Of a stretch of DNA of 64,000 nucleotides, positions 46,701 through 57,372 are shown piece after piece. The notes under the pieces are model-generated. The model did no database searches, had not been told where the DNA came from, and worked only from the letters and a program-made list of their open reading frames with translations. Source of the DNA: Epiperipatus broadwayi (lineage: Eukaryota > Onychophora > Udeonychophora > Euonychophora > Peripatidae); NCBI GenBank assembly GCA_028023455.1, contig JAQFVV010006200.1, forward strand, positions 7,099,506-7,163,505, written 5' to 3'. The position numbers and the translations under genes are program-made. Every line of letters begins with the position of its first letter. The first letter of the stretch is position 1.

Positions 46701-49700
46701 TACATGGATAATTTCTAGTTTAATGAATATCACACTCTTGATTTCTCTTTTTTCAAATAAAGTAAGTGGATTAATATTATAGATTTGATAAAATATGAGA
46801 TGTAATGAGGAAAGTCAAATATATTTATTTTCAATAAGTAAATTAATAATAATTTCTTTTAAATAAAGCAGTAACACATTTATTGACTATATTTAAGATC
46901 TGAATTCAAATTCTGTCAAAATATTTTTTTTTAATTTTTATCAACATTATGCTTTTTTCAAGTAACTAATATCCATTTATTAGCCAGTTTTGTGAAATTA
47001 TTCACATGATCAATTAATAAATATGTATCTAGGTATTCTTAGTTAGAGAATTAAATAAGAATAGAAAATTTCTCAAGGTTTTTTCATCCAAAAATTTGAC
47101 AAACTTGATAAATTATGCCTTTTACCTTACCATTGATCTCGTAAAAGACAGTTGACAAGACTTTTTCCATTTCCAGATCTATTTAAAGCCTGTTGAATCT
47201 TTATTGATTTAAAAAAATAAAATAATTGCCTTTTTTTACTATTTATAGCATAATTTGTTTTAATAATTAAATATAAATAAGTAAAATCCATTGAATTTCA
47301 CATATTCTATTCTTTTATATAAAGTAATGACTAGAATGCAGTAATAAATGTTTTCTATTAATTAACTTATTTTTATATGCAACAAATTACATAATAAACA
47401 TTGTTCATCACAAGTAATTACTCATATTAAGTATGAAATTAATAGAACATTGTAAAGAATATCAATAACAATATCACATGATATCTCATAAGCTTTCTCA
47501 TATATTTTTAAGAACCGTTATTTTCACTCTACTTTAATGCCATCTACCAATATCTTAAATAATCAACAGATACCAAACAGTAAACTACAAATATGGATTT
47601 ACTATTTTTATGTATTTAGAAGTCATCACTTTTTACCCCTTTATACTAATCAAGCTAATGCTAGTCTTCAATGATGAAGATGAAAGCCAAAATCATCTCT
47701 AGAGATGGGAATCTTATAGCATAAATCTATATAGCATTTATTGATTACTATAAATGATATATTAGAGCAAAATGGAGATAATTTCCTTTAAAATCTACAT
47801 CATAAATAGAATATTATTGCTATTCTTTGTAATATTGATATACTTTTAATAAGCAAACAAAAACAAAAGACTTCATTGCAGCCTTCAGATTCAAAAAAAA
47901 TCTTAAAAAAAAACTCTGAGAAATCTATATATTTAAGTTATATTTCATTAAAATATGAATTCAAACAATGAAAACATTTTTCTGTATTAATATTTTGTTT
48001 TTAATTACAAAAAAATAATACAAATCTTATTGTTAAATATACATTTTTACATCAGTAAATTTTCATTTGACTATTTTTCACTAAAAAGCTAATATATTTA
48101 CATATAATCTAAATGAATATGTCAAATGTTTATTTAGAAACAAATATTTTATAATTTTATAAAAGTAAATAGTAAGAGATAAAACCTTAAATGTAAACTT
48201 ATTCTTTGTTGTACAAGTTCAGAAGCTTATTTTAATTTCTAAATAGAATTAGCATACCCTTTATATTATCTTTATACTATCTCTATTAATTTGTTTATCC
48301 TTAATAACTGCTGACATATAAAATCATTAGTTATAATTAAAATTGTACCAGTGAAATAACAAAACCTTTTTAAATTAAAATTTGCATCATAAAATGGTTG
48401 AAATGTATTTCTGCCAATAATTAGTTACTTTTACTTGCACAACCAAAAAGACGCTTGTGTGAAAATCACATAAGAGATTAAAAACATTTTAACAAGCATT
48501 AGTAAATTTTGTTACAAATATTGCAAGTTCTAATAGATGAGTTAAAGCATAAAATTGCCCAGAACAAATACTATTTTATTATCTTTTGTAAACTTAAAAA
48601 TAGTAAAATAATATTTTTGCCTTTTTAATAAAATAAATGATTAGAAAAAAATATTTATTAAAAAAGTAATTTGATATAATTGCTAATTTTTTAAACATAT
48701 GCAATTAGTGTGTTATTATATTACAAATAAGAGATGTGAAATATTTTGAGTTATCATATATGAGTTATACTTTAAAGTTGACTATTTACGTGTACAGGTA
48801 CTGTGTTTTATATAAGTCACACAGACAGATACTGTATTCATCTTTATGCACAAGATAAATGGAGAGTACCTGGATATTAAGCAGATTATGTTTAACCATA
48901 ACATTTTGTTTTATTATTATTCTTTGCCTAATATATATTAGTAACAAACTTTACCCAGCCTATTTTATTTACTTATAATATGAATTATTTAGAAATGAGA
49001 AACAAAAGTGAATTAAAGGAGGGCATAGAAGAATAAAATTAAATCAGAAACAAAAATCTGTTTTAATTAATTTTAATATTTACTATCTGTTTTGATTTGT
49101 TAATTTATTTTTTAAATAAAATTAATAATTTTTATGAATATTATTATTTTATTCATTGCACATCGTACATTCATTGTCTGAACATTTCTGGTATATCTGC
49201 ATGTTAATGGATATGAGAAGTGTGGGTCTACAGAATTCTGATTATATGTGTTATACACTTTTGCATGACATTCATTGTCGATAGAGAAATGAAAAAATAT
49301 ATAATTAAATTCTTTTCTTAGATTTTGTGATATATTTAACTTTTGTTAATTACTCTTGAGGAGTATTATATGATATAAACAATATGGATATTTGATGCAA
49401 TAGATCACTTTTAAAATTTAGTTTATTAATTTAAAATTTTTGAAAATATAACAAAATAATTGAGTGACCAAAAACATACAATTTGTTTTCCAATCAGATG
49501 CCAGATTGATAAGAGATGAATCATATAATTCATTTTTAGGATAATACGTAATATAAAAATCATATCAATCTTTAATAATTTTAAGTGACATTAATTTAAT
49601 TTACATCATCTATAAAAATTTTATGAACTTTCAAATAGCAATGTTTGATGAAAAATCAACCAATCACTGCTGAGCATATTTTTGACAATAAATAGTTTCT

Positions 49701-49734
49701 GGTCTACTGATGACAGAAACATATATTCAGTGAT
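46701..49734. other. AT-rich sequence without recognised gene
   Basis: Very AT-rich, with no element recognised on either strand. Confidence 0.55.
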
Positions 49735-50390
49735 TAATAATTTTTATTAGTCATTCATTAAACTTGAGATTAACCAATAATGAATAATATTTCTGCAGTG
49801 TAATTTTCACTTCACAACTCTCATACAAGGTAGGGACTGGTTTCTATTCACTTTTAATACCATGTGGAGGGATTTAATCATAAACCTATGACCAAAGACA
49901 TATGAAAAAAATCTATGATCCCCATGATACATATTTCATGCTGAATCAGAACTCATCAGTTGGTCCAGACCACAATATCTTACACATATATTTACCATTG
50001 TTATATATATATATATATATATATCAAATACCTATATATATATATATATATATATCAAATACCTACAGTTTAATTGATAAGTGTAAAATGTGTTGCCTTC
50101 ACAACTTTGACACAAATCACTTAATGAAAGTATATTAATAATTTTTAATAGTCATTCATTAGACCAGAGATTATCCAATAATGAATAATATTTTTGTAGT
50201 GTAATTTTCACTACATTACTCTCACACAGAGTCTTGGGATCATAAACTTTTTACATGTCTTTCAGTCAAATGTTTGTGATTACATCTCTTTACAATGTTT
50301 TAAAAGTGGATAGAAACCAGTCCCTTTCTTGTGTGAGAATAGTGTAGCAAAAATTATACTACAGAAATATTATTCGTATATCCAGTGATT
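49735..50390 (-). repeat. Hammerhead family C2 units with orientation switch
   Basis: Minus-sense units occupy 49735-50080 and 50100-50215: TAATGAATAATATTTCTGCAG, ACTGGTTTCTATTCAC, ribozyme, then TTGATAAGTGTAAAATG, TTTGACACAAATCAC. Near 50215 the orientation flips, and 50220-50375 reads plus-sense (TCTTGGGATCATAAAC, AAAGTGGATAGAAACCAGTC, ACAGAAATATTATTC). Two (AT)n runs at about 50001-50055 replace part of the first unit. Confidence 0.72.
49917..49971 (-). ncRNA. Hammerhead ribozyme (family C), nearly complete
   Basis: On the minus strand: GGTC-tgga-CCAA, CTGATGA, the stem II segment GTTCTGATTCAGCAT, GAAA, stem III ATA/TAT with loop TG, cut after the C, then ATGG-g-GATC. Both core boxes are intact. 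One stem I pair next to the cut is a mismatch (A-A). The outer stem GGTC/GATC differs from TAATC/GATTA at 43791 but still pairs. Confidence 0.8.
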
Positions 50391-50661
50391 TTGATTATAT
50401 TTTTAAATGAAACATTGTAGGATTTCTATAAATGGTGTATCTCAAATTATTAATATTTAAAATTATGTTTATGTCTTACAATGTTATAATTTATATTAAA
50501 CTTATATAATAGTAATGATGATGATGATGCTAATAATAACAGTAGTAGTACTCATAATAATTCACTTTTAATGCATTCTACAGGCACATATAAAAAGTGT
50601 ACAGGCCACATTATAAATAAAGTATAGGTATGTATAAATTCATGTATAAATATACAGATAT
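50391..50661. other. AT-rich spacer with short GAT repeats
   Basis: A GAT triplet run lies near 50514-50530. No gene was recognised. Confidence 0.6.
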
Positions 50662-53051
50662 CAGTGGCAGCCCATAAAGTTTTTAAGTAGAGGTGCTTTA
50701 TGAGTAAACAAAAATTGTACTCAAATTTTTCAAAAAAAAAAAAACTTATATAAAAATAATATAAAAATATTTTTTATTGAAATATAAAATCCATTATTTG
50801 GTTTTTACAATTTTTCTTTATTTGTGAAATCGACAAACCAATTAATCACTTTTGGTTTATACTATTTTTAAAAAATAATTTTATTCTTTTTAAAGTAGAA
50901 AAATATATTTTCTGTCAAGCATTGGTGGTCGAGTGGTCAGCACAGCTGCCTTACAACCAGTTGTTCAGGTTCGCTTCCTGGCTGATGCTTTGACACATGA
51001 AGAAAAAATATATATATTTCCAGTTCTACTATAGACATTGGAATTGCAACCAATATTTTTATAAATTTGATTGTTTCATTAAGCAACAAATTGGCTTCAG
51101 TTAATAGAATCAATAGAGCAAATAATCTATCTATTAAAGTTGTGAAATTCTTTTCTAGAAAAAAAAATACTTATAATACTGTTTCTAATTTTTCTTGAAG
51201 CAGATCTAAATATTTATTAGATGTTTCTTTTATTTCAAAAATTGGTATCTGTTTATGGCAATTGTCAAAATTATTTTAATAAAATAGTTTAACAGCTATT
51301 AAATGATTCACAAAAGCAAATCTTTGCTTTGCTTCTTCACAAATAAAGTCAGATACATAAATTACTCTTCATAATTTTACACATGCAGTTCAGATTTACA
51401 AAATGTTGAATTATGAATATCTGAAATTGCTTTATAAAATTTATTCAGTGCTATTTGAGTTTTATAAGCATCAACATTACTACTTTTCATTTGGTTGTAT
51501 AATAGTTTGATATGTAACAATAGTATGGAAAAGTTTTAACCAAAATAATCATTTTTAATAATCAAATAAATCTGATATTGAAGCTTATATAATTTTATCA
51601 GTAGTTTTTAAGGACTGCAATTTCTCAAAACATTTATAAGGTCTTGGTTTACAAAAACTGTATTAACTATTCCTTGCATTAAAATTTCAATTTGTGTTTA
51701 ATGATTTTGGAATATGCTCATTAACATATTTATCAATGCTCTCAATCTTTGAATAGATTTTGGGGGAAAATGTTGCTATTCCTTGCAACAAACAATCACA
51801 CAGCTTTAATGGATGCAGAAATATGTTTTATAATGAGGTTTAGTTGGTGTGCATAACAATGAATAAAATGTGCATTTTGAAAATTCTGTTGTTCCATGTT
51901 GCATACTCCCTTGCTCACACTTCATAATATTAGTTCTATCATATGTTTGAGCTATTAATTTGCTTGGATGTTTTTTTTCCCAATATCATATGAATTTCAT
52001 CAAAAAAATATTTGGATATGCCATTTGCACTTTTATTTTTAAGATTAAAACATAGCCAAATCATTCCATAAATTTTTGGAGATGTCCATAGTAGCATCAT
52101 CCATAATGTTTGTCAATTTCTGAAGCTATTTGTTCTTGTCAAACTTCTAACACATTTTGTAGCAATTTATTCTGGATAGTTTTTGATGTCCATTTAAACA
52201 TTGAACTGCAATCTGAATGTTTTTGCAAAGAAGGATTAAAGGTTGCAATAAAATTTATAAATGCCTTAAATACTCCTGAGTTTTCTGGATGCCTATATAG
52301 TAATAATTATGCCACACAATTTTATACAATCTAACATCGATTTTTTCTCACTTGCTCATTGTGTTTCAATTTTGTTGTTCTATAAGCCTTGCTAAGTTGT
52401 TCAGAAGTATTAATTTGACCTAAAAGTGATAATGAAACCACATTTCCCACGTGTTTTCATGAATTTTGATGCTTTTCATAATTTTCTTCTATTTATATTT
52501 GTAAAACTACTCTCAGTCCATACAGTATCATTGCCAAAAGTTAGTAAGGATAACAGAATAGAGTATTTCTAATCCATTGTTAAAAGATCTAAGGTATTTT
52601 TTATTTTTAATAACTGTTGTTTGACAAATAACAATATCAGGAGTAGATTGACCATTACTTTTTATTTTAATTTTTTTATGTAATGGTAATTGGGTAAAAT
52701 GTAATATTTTATATATTCAACACTCCTCTTTTATTATTTTATTATATTTTTCTGTATTAAATATTTATTATGTTAATTTATTAATGTTAATTACAAGAAG
52801 AAAAAAACAGATTTTATTGTTCATCCTCAATAAAAGCAATAAAAATATTATCCTAGGTATAATAGTAAAAGATGAAAAATTTATTCACTCTGAAGAGAAA
52901 TCCGAATAGATAAATATACCATTCTTGAATAACTAACTACTGATGCTATTTAGAAAGCAGCTCCCAAGATACGTGTTACACGCATTGATAAGAGTAAACA
53001 AATCTCAGTGGAATTTGCCGAAATTCACCAAATATAACGTTTCTGACACTG
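50662..53051 (-). pseudogene. Decayed hAT transposon, ZMYM1-like transposase
   Basis: Minus-strand frames match the hAT transposase group often annotated as zinc finger MYM-type protein 1-like. I read the N-terminal segment HVGNVVSLSLLGQINTSEQL (near 52460-52395), then SKAYRTTKLKHNEQVRKNR (52395-52335). Further on are KLIAQTYDRTNIM near 51950 and the diagnostic block NAHFIHCYAHQLNLIIKHIS near 51875-51815. Frameshifts and stops break all parts. The element ends look like hAT termini: CAGTGGCAG at 50662 and CTGACACTG ending at 53051, inverted to each other with one mismatch. No 8-bp duplication was legible. A type 2 SINE is inserted at 50914. The copy cannot encode an enzyme. Confidence 0.85.
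50914..51008 (+). mobile_element. tRNA-derived SINE, type 2, inside the hAT relic
   Basis: GTCAAGCATTGGTGGTCGAG head, anticodon arm GCTGCCTTACAACCAG, T arm GGTTCGCTTCC, tail CTGATGCTTTGACACATG. Flanks are AT-rich (AAATATATTTTCT and AAATATATATATTTCC), so the duplication is only approximate. Confidence 0.85.
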
Positions 53052-53059
53052 CTATAATT

Positions 53060-53135
53060 TTTTTTTCTCATGTGTCATAGCATCAGCCGGGAACGAACCC
53101 GCTAACCCGGGACACCTGCTTGTAAAACAGCTGTT
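53060..53135 (-). mobile_element. 5'-truncated tRNA-derived SINE, type 2
   Basis: The minus strand reads from ACAGCTGTTTTACAAGCAGG through CCCGGGTTAGCGGGTTCG to GCTGATGCTATGACACATG. The first 35 or so bases with the A box are absent. The 9-bp duplication GCTATAATT at 53051-53059 and 53136-53144 abuts the truncation point, so it inserted truncated, as in target-primed reverse transcription. It landed exactly at the end of the hAT relic. Confidence 0.85.
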
Positions 53136-53144
53136 GCTATAATT

Positions 53145-53464
53145 AGCAGCATTTTTGAATAGAATTTCAAGTTTCAGTTAAAATTAAAAAAAAACAAAAC
53201 GGTTTAATTAATTGTATTTACTAATAATTATGCAAAATATTGTGTAATTGTTACATTAGTAATATTTTCAAGCCAAAATTTAATAATTAATTTCATATTT
53301 TTTCTAGGGATGGTACAATCGAACAAATATATTTAGAACAATTGCATTTTACTTTTTATTTTAGTCCCATTTAAATAATAACAAGTTTATAAAAGCAATT
53401 CTTTAACCTTGGAAACTAAATAGAACACAATCTCTTAAAAATAAATAGGTTAAATACAAGTATA
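53145..53464. other. AT-rich sequence without recognised gene
   Basis: No feature was seen here. Confidence 0.55.
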
Positions 53465-53588
53465 TTTTATATATCTGCACTCTAGATGTAATATAGTGGA
53501 TTTGAGCATACTTTCAAGCTCTCTTCAGCTATCCATTCTATCTCATACAACCGATACACATGACCACATACATGTGAAAAAGATAAAT

Positions 53589-53643
53589 GATTTCTGATAT
53601 ACATATCTCATGCTGAACCAGAACTCATCAGTTGGTCCAGATC
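53589..53643 (-). ncRNA. Hammerhead ribozyme (family C), mutated second box
   Basis: GATC-tgga-CCAA, CTGATGA and the stem II segment GTTCTGGTTCAGCAT are intact. The second box is GAGA, and the 3' strand of stem I has drifted (TCAGAAATCA), so cleavage is unlikely. Confidence 0.7.
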
Positions 53644-53999
53644 ATCATCTTTCACACACATATACAATCAATGACCAGTTTATATTGAGATAGCAAATCA
53701 TCACACTTTAATGGTGAGCCTGTATTCTGCCCATACTTCTGTTATTTAAATGGGAAAGGTCCTATACATGAGGCATCAGAGTGACTTAAGTTCAACATGG
53801 TCATGACAGTAGTATTGGCATTAACAAGAGATTTGGATGTTTCATCATTAGATTTTCAGTGATATGAATGGCTGGAGAATTGGATGGAAGAATAGATTGA
53901 AGCCTGTCCATTAAAGTATGGAGATTTGTTACCTTAATATAAACTGATCACTGATTATATATATATATATGTGTGTGTGTACATGTGGGAGATAATGAG

Positions 54000-54050
54000 C
54001 TGGATCAATTAATGAGTGCTGAATCAGCACAAAATTCACACATGTGTGGG
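54000..54050 (+). ncRNA. Degenerate hammerhead ribozyme (family C)
   Basis: TTAATGA replaces CTGATGA and AAAA replaces GAAA. The stem II hairpin GTGCTGAATCAGCAC is perfect, with six pairs. Recognised by alignment with the other copies. Confidence 0.6.
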
Positions 54051-54162
54051 CATTGATTGAATGAGATAGAATGGATGACTGAAGAGAATTTGAAAGAGTG
54101 TGTTCAAATCCCCAATATTATAAATAATTAGTTCTAAATTTATCAACATAAAATATCTTCTT

Positions 54163-54252
54163 TTTTTTTTGATATGTCAAGTGCGTTGACTGGGAAGCGA
54201 ACCAGCTGCTTGGAAGGCAACTATGCTAACCACTAGGCCACCAACGCTTGAC
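54163..54252 (-). mobile_element. tRNA-derived SINE, type 1
   Basis: Minus-strand copy with GTCAAGCGTTGGTGGCCTAG, glycine-type loop CTTCCAA and tail GTTGACTGG.../ACTTGACATATC. The T arm is shortened by an internal deletion (CTGGTTCGCTTCCC). The duplication AAAATATCTTCTT is exact at 54150-54162 and 54253-54265. Confidence 0.9.
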
Positions 54253-54359
54253 AAAATATCTTCTTATGTTTCAAATAAATGTCAGCAACATTGCAAAAAA
54301 GTTTATTGATGCAATTTATTATGTTAATTTGTCATTAAATTATCTTACAGGAAATATAA

Positions 54360-54510
54360 ATATCAGGCAAAACTCACTATAGGTATTCCCACACACTGCA
54401 AGCTAGAATAATCAATGGATTCCAGAAGGCTTGTGCATGTTTTAATAACAGTTATAAGCAAGCATAAGAAATGGTGATCATGTGATGTTTATTGGTTTAA
54501 AATATAAATA
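54360..54510. repeat. Hammerhead family B fragment pair, inverted
   Basis: The left part (AGGCAAAACTCACTATAGG to GGCTTGTGCATG) is minus-sense family B and the right part (AACAGTTATAAGCAAGCATAAG to GATGTTTATTGG) is plus-sense. The ribozyme region is absent from both. Confidence 0.7.
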
Positions 54511-54959
54511 TCGTTATATTTTTACAGAAATATGTTCAGACTTATATATTATTCCAAACTTAGCACTATAATAATTTATAATTTTTCTTAATATTAAAAC
54601 TAATATTCTATTGTGAGACAAATTCACAGAGCTCCAAGCAACACTGGCATAGATGTTTATAAAATTTTCTATTTAGAAATCTCACTCTTTTAAAAGTACA
54701 ACCTACTTTTTAGAATGGAAATATTGATATTAATGTGTGAAGAGAAATTTGTCCTATGAAGCAATGATTAAATCATTATGTTTATGTATTTCGAGAACCA
54801 GAAACTATTGAGGTGGAAGATCCAAACCTGATCCTCAAAATAATATAAAAATAATTTGAGAGCCATAAATATATTTTTACAAATAAGGAAAATTTTAAAT
54901 AATATCATAAATTATAATATTAATTATATCTTTGTTAAATGTAGAAAAATTACAATGTA
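54511..54959. other. AT-rich sequence without recognised gene
   Basis: No feature was recognised. Confidence 0.55.
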
Positions 54960-55325
54960 AAACTGTGACCTCCTTAAACGGAGTCAGAAATTTCTCAAAA
55001 ACTATGCCCAGAGAAACTTGTTAGCCACTTTACCTTCCCTTTCTATTCCCCACCCTAAGTTTTCCCATAATCTGCTCCATCCCATTTCCACAACATAATC
55101 TTTGTCAACTCTATGGTCTTTATATCTAAATCCCCCTTATTTTTGCCCAAACCCAACATAAAAACCAATAACCCGCTTTCTGTATAATCACTTTGTTCAT
55201 ATTTATTTTTCTATAACTTCATTATTTGTAGCTTTTCTGCTTTCAAGCATTTACACTCAATTAACAAATGCCTAATATTTTCTATCCCTTCCTTACACAA
55301 TTTACAGACTAAATCAAACTTTTCA
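54960..55325 (-). pseudogene. 3' end of a LINE with zinc-finger-like motif
   Basis: The minus strand begins near 55320 with DLVCKLCKEGIENIRHLLIE, then CKCLKAEKLQIMKL. The spacing C-x2-C-x8-H-x4-C matches the cysteine/histidine motif at the C-terminus of many non-LTR retrotransposon polymerases. The frame continues with few stops through ESGLLVFMLGLGKNK and KTIELTKIMLWKW to about 55050. It is a 5'-truncated copy without the RT domain. The clade differs from the two RTE-like relics, because those lack this motif. Confidence 0.72.
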
Positions 55326-55980
55326 TATAATGGTGTCACCCAGTGCAATCCAGAATAATCAGTGGATTGAAGAAGTTTTATGCATAAAATCCATATTTAG
55401 TGCTTACTCATCCCATATACCAGATTGCTTTGTAGTTTCAGCTTTCATCAGTAAGGAGTCTTGTATTTGAGAGAACTGCACCTAGATCTTAGGATATAGT
55501 GCAACCCTCTAGCTACTACCTTTTACATTTTTAGTTAACCACAAAAGCTATGAATCCAAAGTGAAAACAGACAATGTTTTTAATCCACATTCATTTGCTT
55601 GTATAGTCATATAGATCTGAACATAGTTGAGTATCTACACATTTTGGTTTTTTGGATTTCTAATAACCATTGTAATCATCATCCCTTGGGCAGAAATAGT
55701 AATAAATTATTAAACATCACATGATCACCATTTCCTGTGCTTATGCAAGTTATTAAACCAGTGTAAAACTTTCTCACAAGTTATAAACTAGTCTGAAGAT
55801 ATTGGATGAGTAAGCAATAAAATTGGAACTTTATGCACAAATCTTCTTACATCCATTGATTACTATGGCTTGCAATGGCTGGAACTATACTGTATGGAGA
55901 GTTTGTCATTGTTTTAACAGCTTGTATATGCATAGGAAATAATGATTATATGATGTTTAGTGGTTTAAGAAAAAATCACA
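55322..55980. repeat. Hammerhead family B, two opposed diverged copies
   Basis: A minus-sense copy covers about 55322-55730 (TCATATAATGGTGTCACC, ATCAGTGGATTG, TACTCATCCCATATACC, TCTGAACATAGTTGAG, ATCATCATCCC). A plus-sense copy covers about 55780-55980 (AAACTAGTCTGAAGATATTG, GATGAGTAAGC, CATCCATTGATTACTATGGC, ATGATGTTTAGTGG). Both are more diverged than the 56562 copy. The minus-sense ribozyme near 55408-55465 keeps CTGATGA and CTCCTTA, but its middle is scrambled. Confidence 0.72.
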
Positions 55981-56718
55981 TGAAAAATTGCTCTTATTGG
56001 TTTTAAACAATGTGAGAAATGAGCTTGCATTTCCTTAGAAAATTTCTGTTTGGTTTGTAATTTTTAATTTTAAGGTATGGCTCTAAATTGGTATCAGTAA
56101 TTTGGTTCTTCAATTTACATTTAAAAAATTTATGCTAGGAAGGGATGTGCTCATATAAATACATAGACCCCAAAATACTAAGAATAAATATAAATTTTTT
56201 CAATTTATGATATCAATCTGGAAGACTATTCCAATTATTGAAAATCATTGAGTCTGCCTTCTGAAGGGCTTTTATACCAGTCTTCTTGTGTTGTGAAATC
56301 AGATTGCATTTTTCTTTTTCCTGTATAAATTTGGAGCTCCATAAAACTTTGCTTCTCACATCTAGCAATTATATTTCAAAATGAGTCATATCAATATCAA
56401 ATAGTGAAAATTTTAATGTCTTCACTTTGGCATCAATATGATTGTAATAAAAGCTACATGCGCTTTATTATTTCTGAATTACTAAAACCTTGAATAAAAA
56501 ATTTTTCTCATGTTTAAAATTGCTGTTTCAAAATCATGCTTGTTAATGAAGACATTGTTTTAAGCCAATAAACATCACATGACCACCACTTCTTATGCTT
56601 GTGTATAACTGTTTTAAAACAGGAAAAACTCACTATACATATTGCCACACACAGCAAGCTAGAATAATCAATGGATGCCAGAAGGCTTGTGCATAAAATC
56701 ACTATCTAGTGCCTACTC

Positions 56719-56777
56719 ATCCAATATCCCCAGACTAGTTTCTGGTTTGTGGCCTTCATCAGTGAGGAGTCTTAGAT
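56719..56777 (-). ncRNA. Hammerhead ribozyme (family B), best copy
   Basis: On the minus strand: stem I ATCTAA-gac-TCCTCA with TGGGGA-ta-TTGGAT (12 pairs, two of them G-U). Box CTGATGA, stem II segment AGGCCACAAACCA (two pairs, then a C-A mismatch; three pairs in the consensus), box GAAA, and the self-complementary stem III ACTAGT. The cleavage triplet is GTC, predicted cut between plus positions 56733 and 56732. Fit to the consensus is good, but stem II is weak. Confidence 0.78.
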
Positions 56778-57314
56778 CTGAGAGCACTGCACCTAGATCT
56801 TGGAATCGAATGCAAACCTCCAGCAGTCACCTTTTATCTCCACTTAACTACAAAACTTAGAGTCTTAAACTGAAAACACCTTAATGTTTTCAATCCAAGC
56901 CCATTAGTTTATATAGTCATATGGGTATGAACTCAGTTCAGTACCCATACATTTTGGTATCTTTAGTTCTTTAATAACCATAGCCACCACTATCCTATTA
57001 GTCATGATTGTATAAACTGTTTTAAAACAGTTATACCTAAGTCTAAGAAGTGGTGGTCATGTGATGTTTATTGACTTAAAACCAATCCTGCCTAATAGGA
57101 TAGTGGTGGCTATGGTTATTAAAGAACCAAAGACACCAAAATGTATGGGTACTGAACTGAGTTCAGACCTATATGACTATAGAAGCTAATGGGCTTGTAT
57201 TGAAAACATTAAGGTGTTTTCAATTTAAGACTCATAGTTTTGTAGTTAAGTGGAGTAAAAGGTGGCTGCTGGAGGTTTGCACTAGATTCGAAAATCTATG
57301 TGCAGTGCTCTCAA

Positions 57315-57372
57315 ATCTAAGGCTCCTCACTGATGAAGGCCACAAGTCAGAAAGTAGTCTGGGATATTGGAT
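57315..57372 (+). ncRNA. Hammerhead ribozyme (family B), second arm
   Basis: Plus strand: ATCTAA-ggc-TCCTCA, CTGATGA, stem II AGGCCACAAGTCA (GGC/GTC, three pairs), GAAA, GTAGTC, then TGGGA-ta-TTGGAT. One stem I base is deleted, and stem III has a G-G mismatch where the consensus has C-G. Probably weak or inactive. Confidence 0.72.

Larger units (their letters stand above)
53465..54125. repeat. Hammerhead family C inverted pair
   Basis: A minus-sense copy (53465-53712) and a plus-sense copy (53905-54125) face each other across a spacer of about 190 bp. Pairs of landmarks include ATCTGCACTCTAGATGTAAT, CTCAAATCC/GTTCAAATCC, ATTCTATCTCAT/ATGAGATAGAAT, and TCACACTTTAATGG/CCATTAAAGTATGGAG. The right copy keeps the B-box match GTTCAAATCC near 54102. 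The left ribozyme is largely kept; the right one is degenerate. Confidence 0.8.

Noticed and set aside
52110-52334. Plus-strand 74-codon ORF inside the ZMYM-like hAT
   Set aside because: The recognisable transposase motifs are on the minus strand; this frame is their shadow.
56675-56860. Plus-strand 61-codon ORF (and 57173-57385) in family B
   Set aside because: Both overlap the ribozyme of the inverted dimer and are not conserved in other family B copies.
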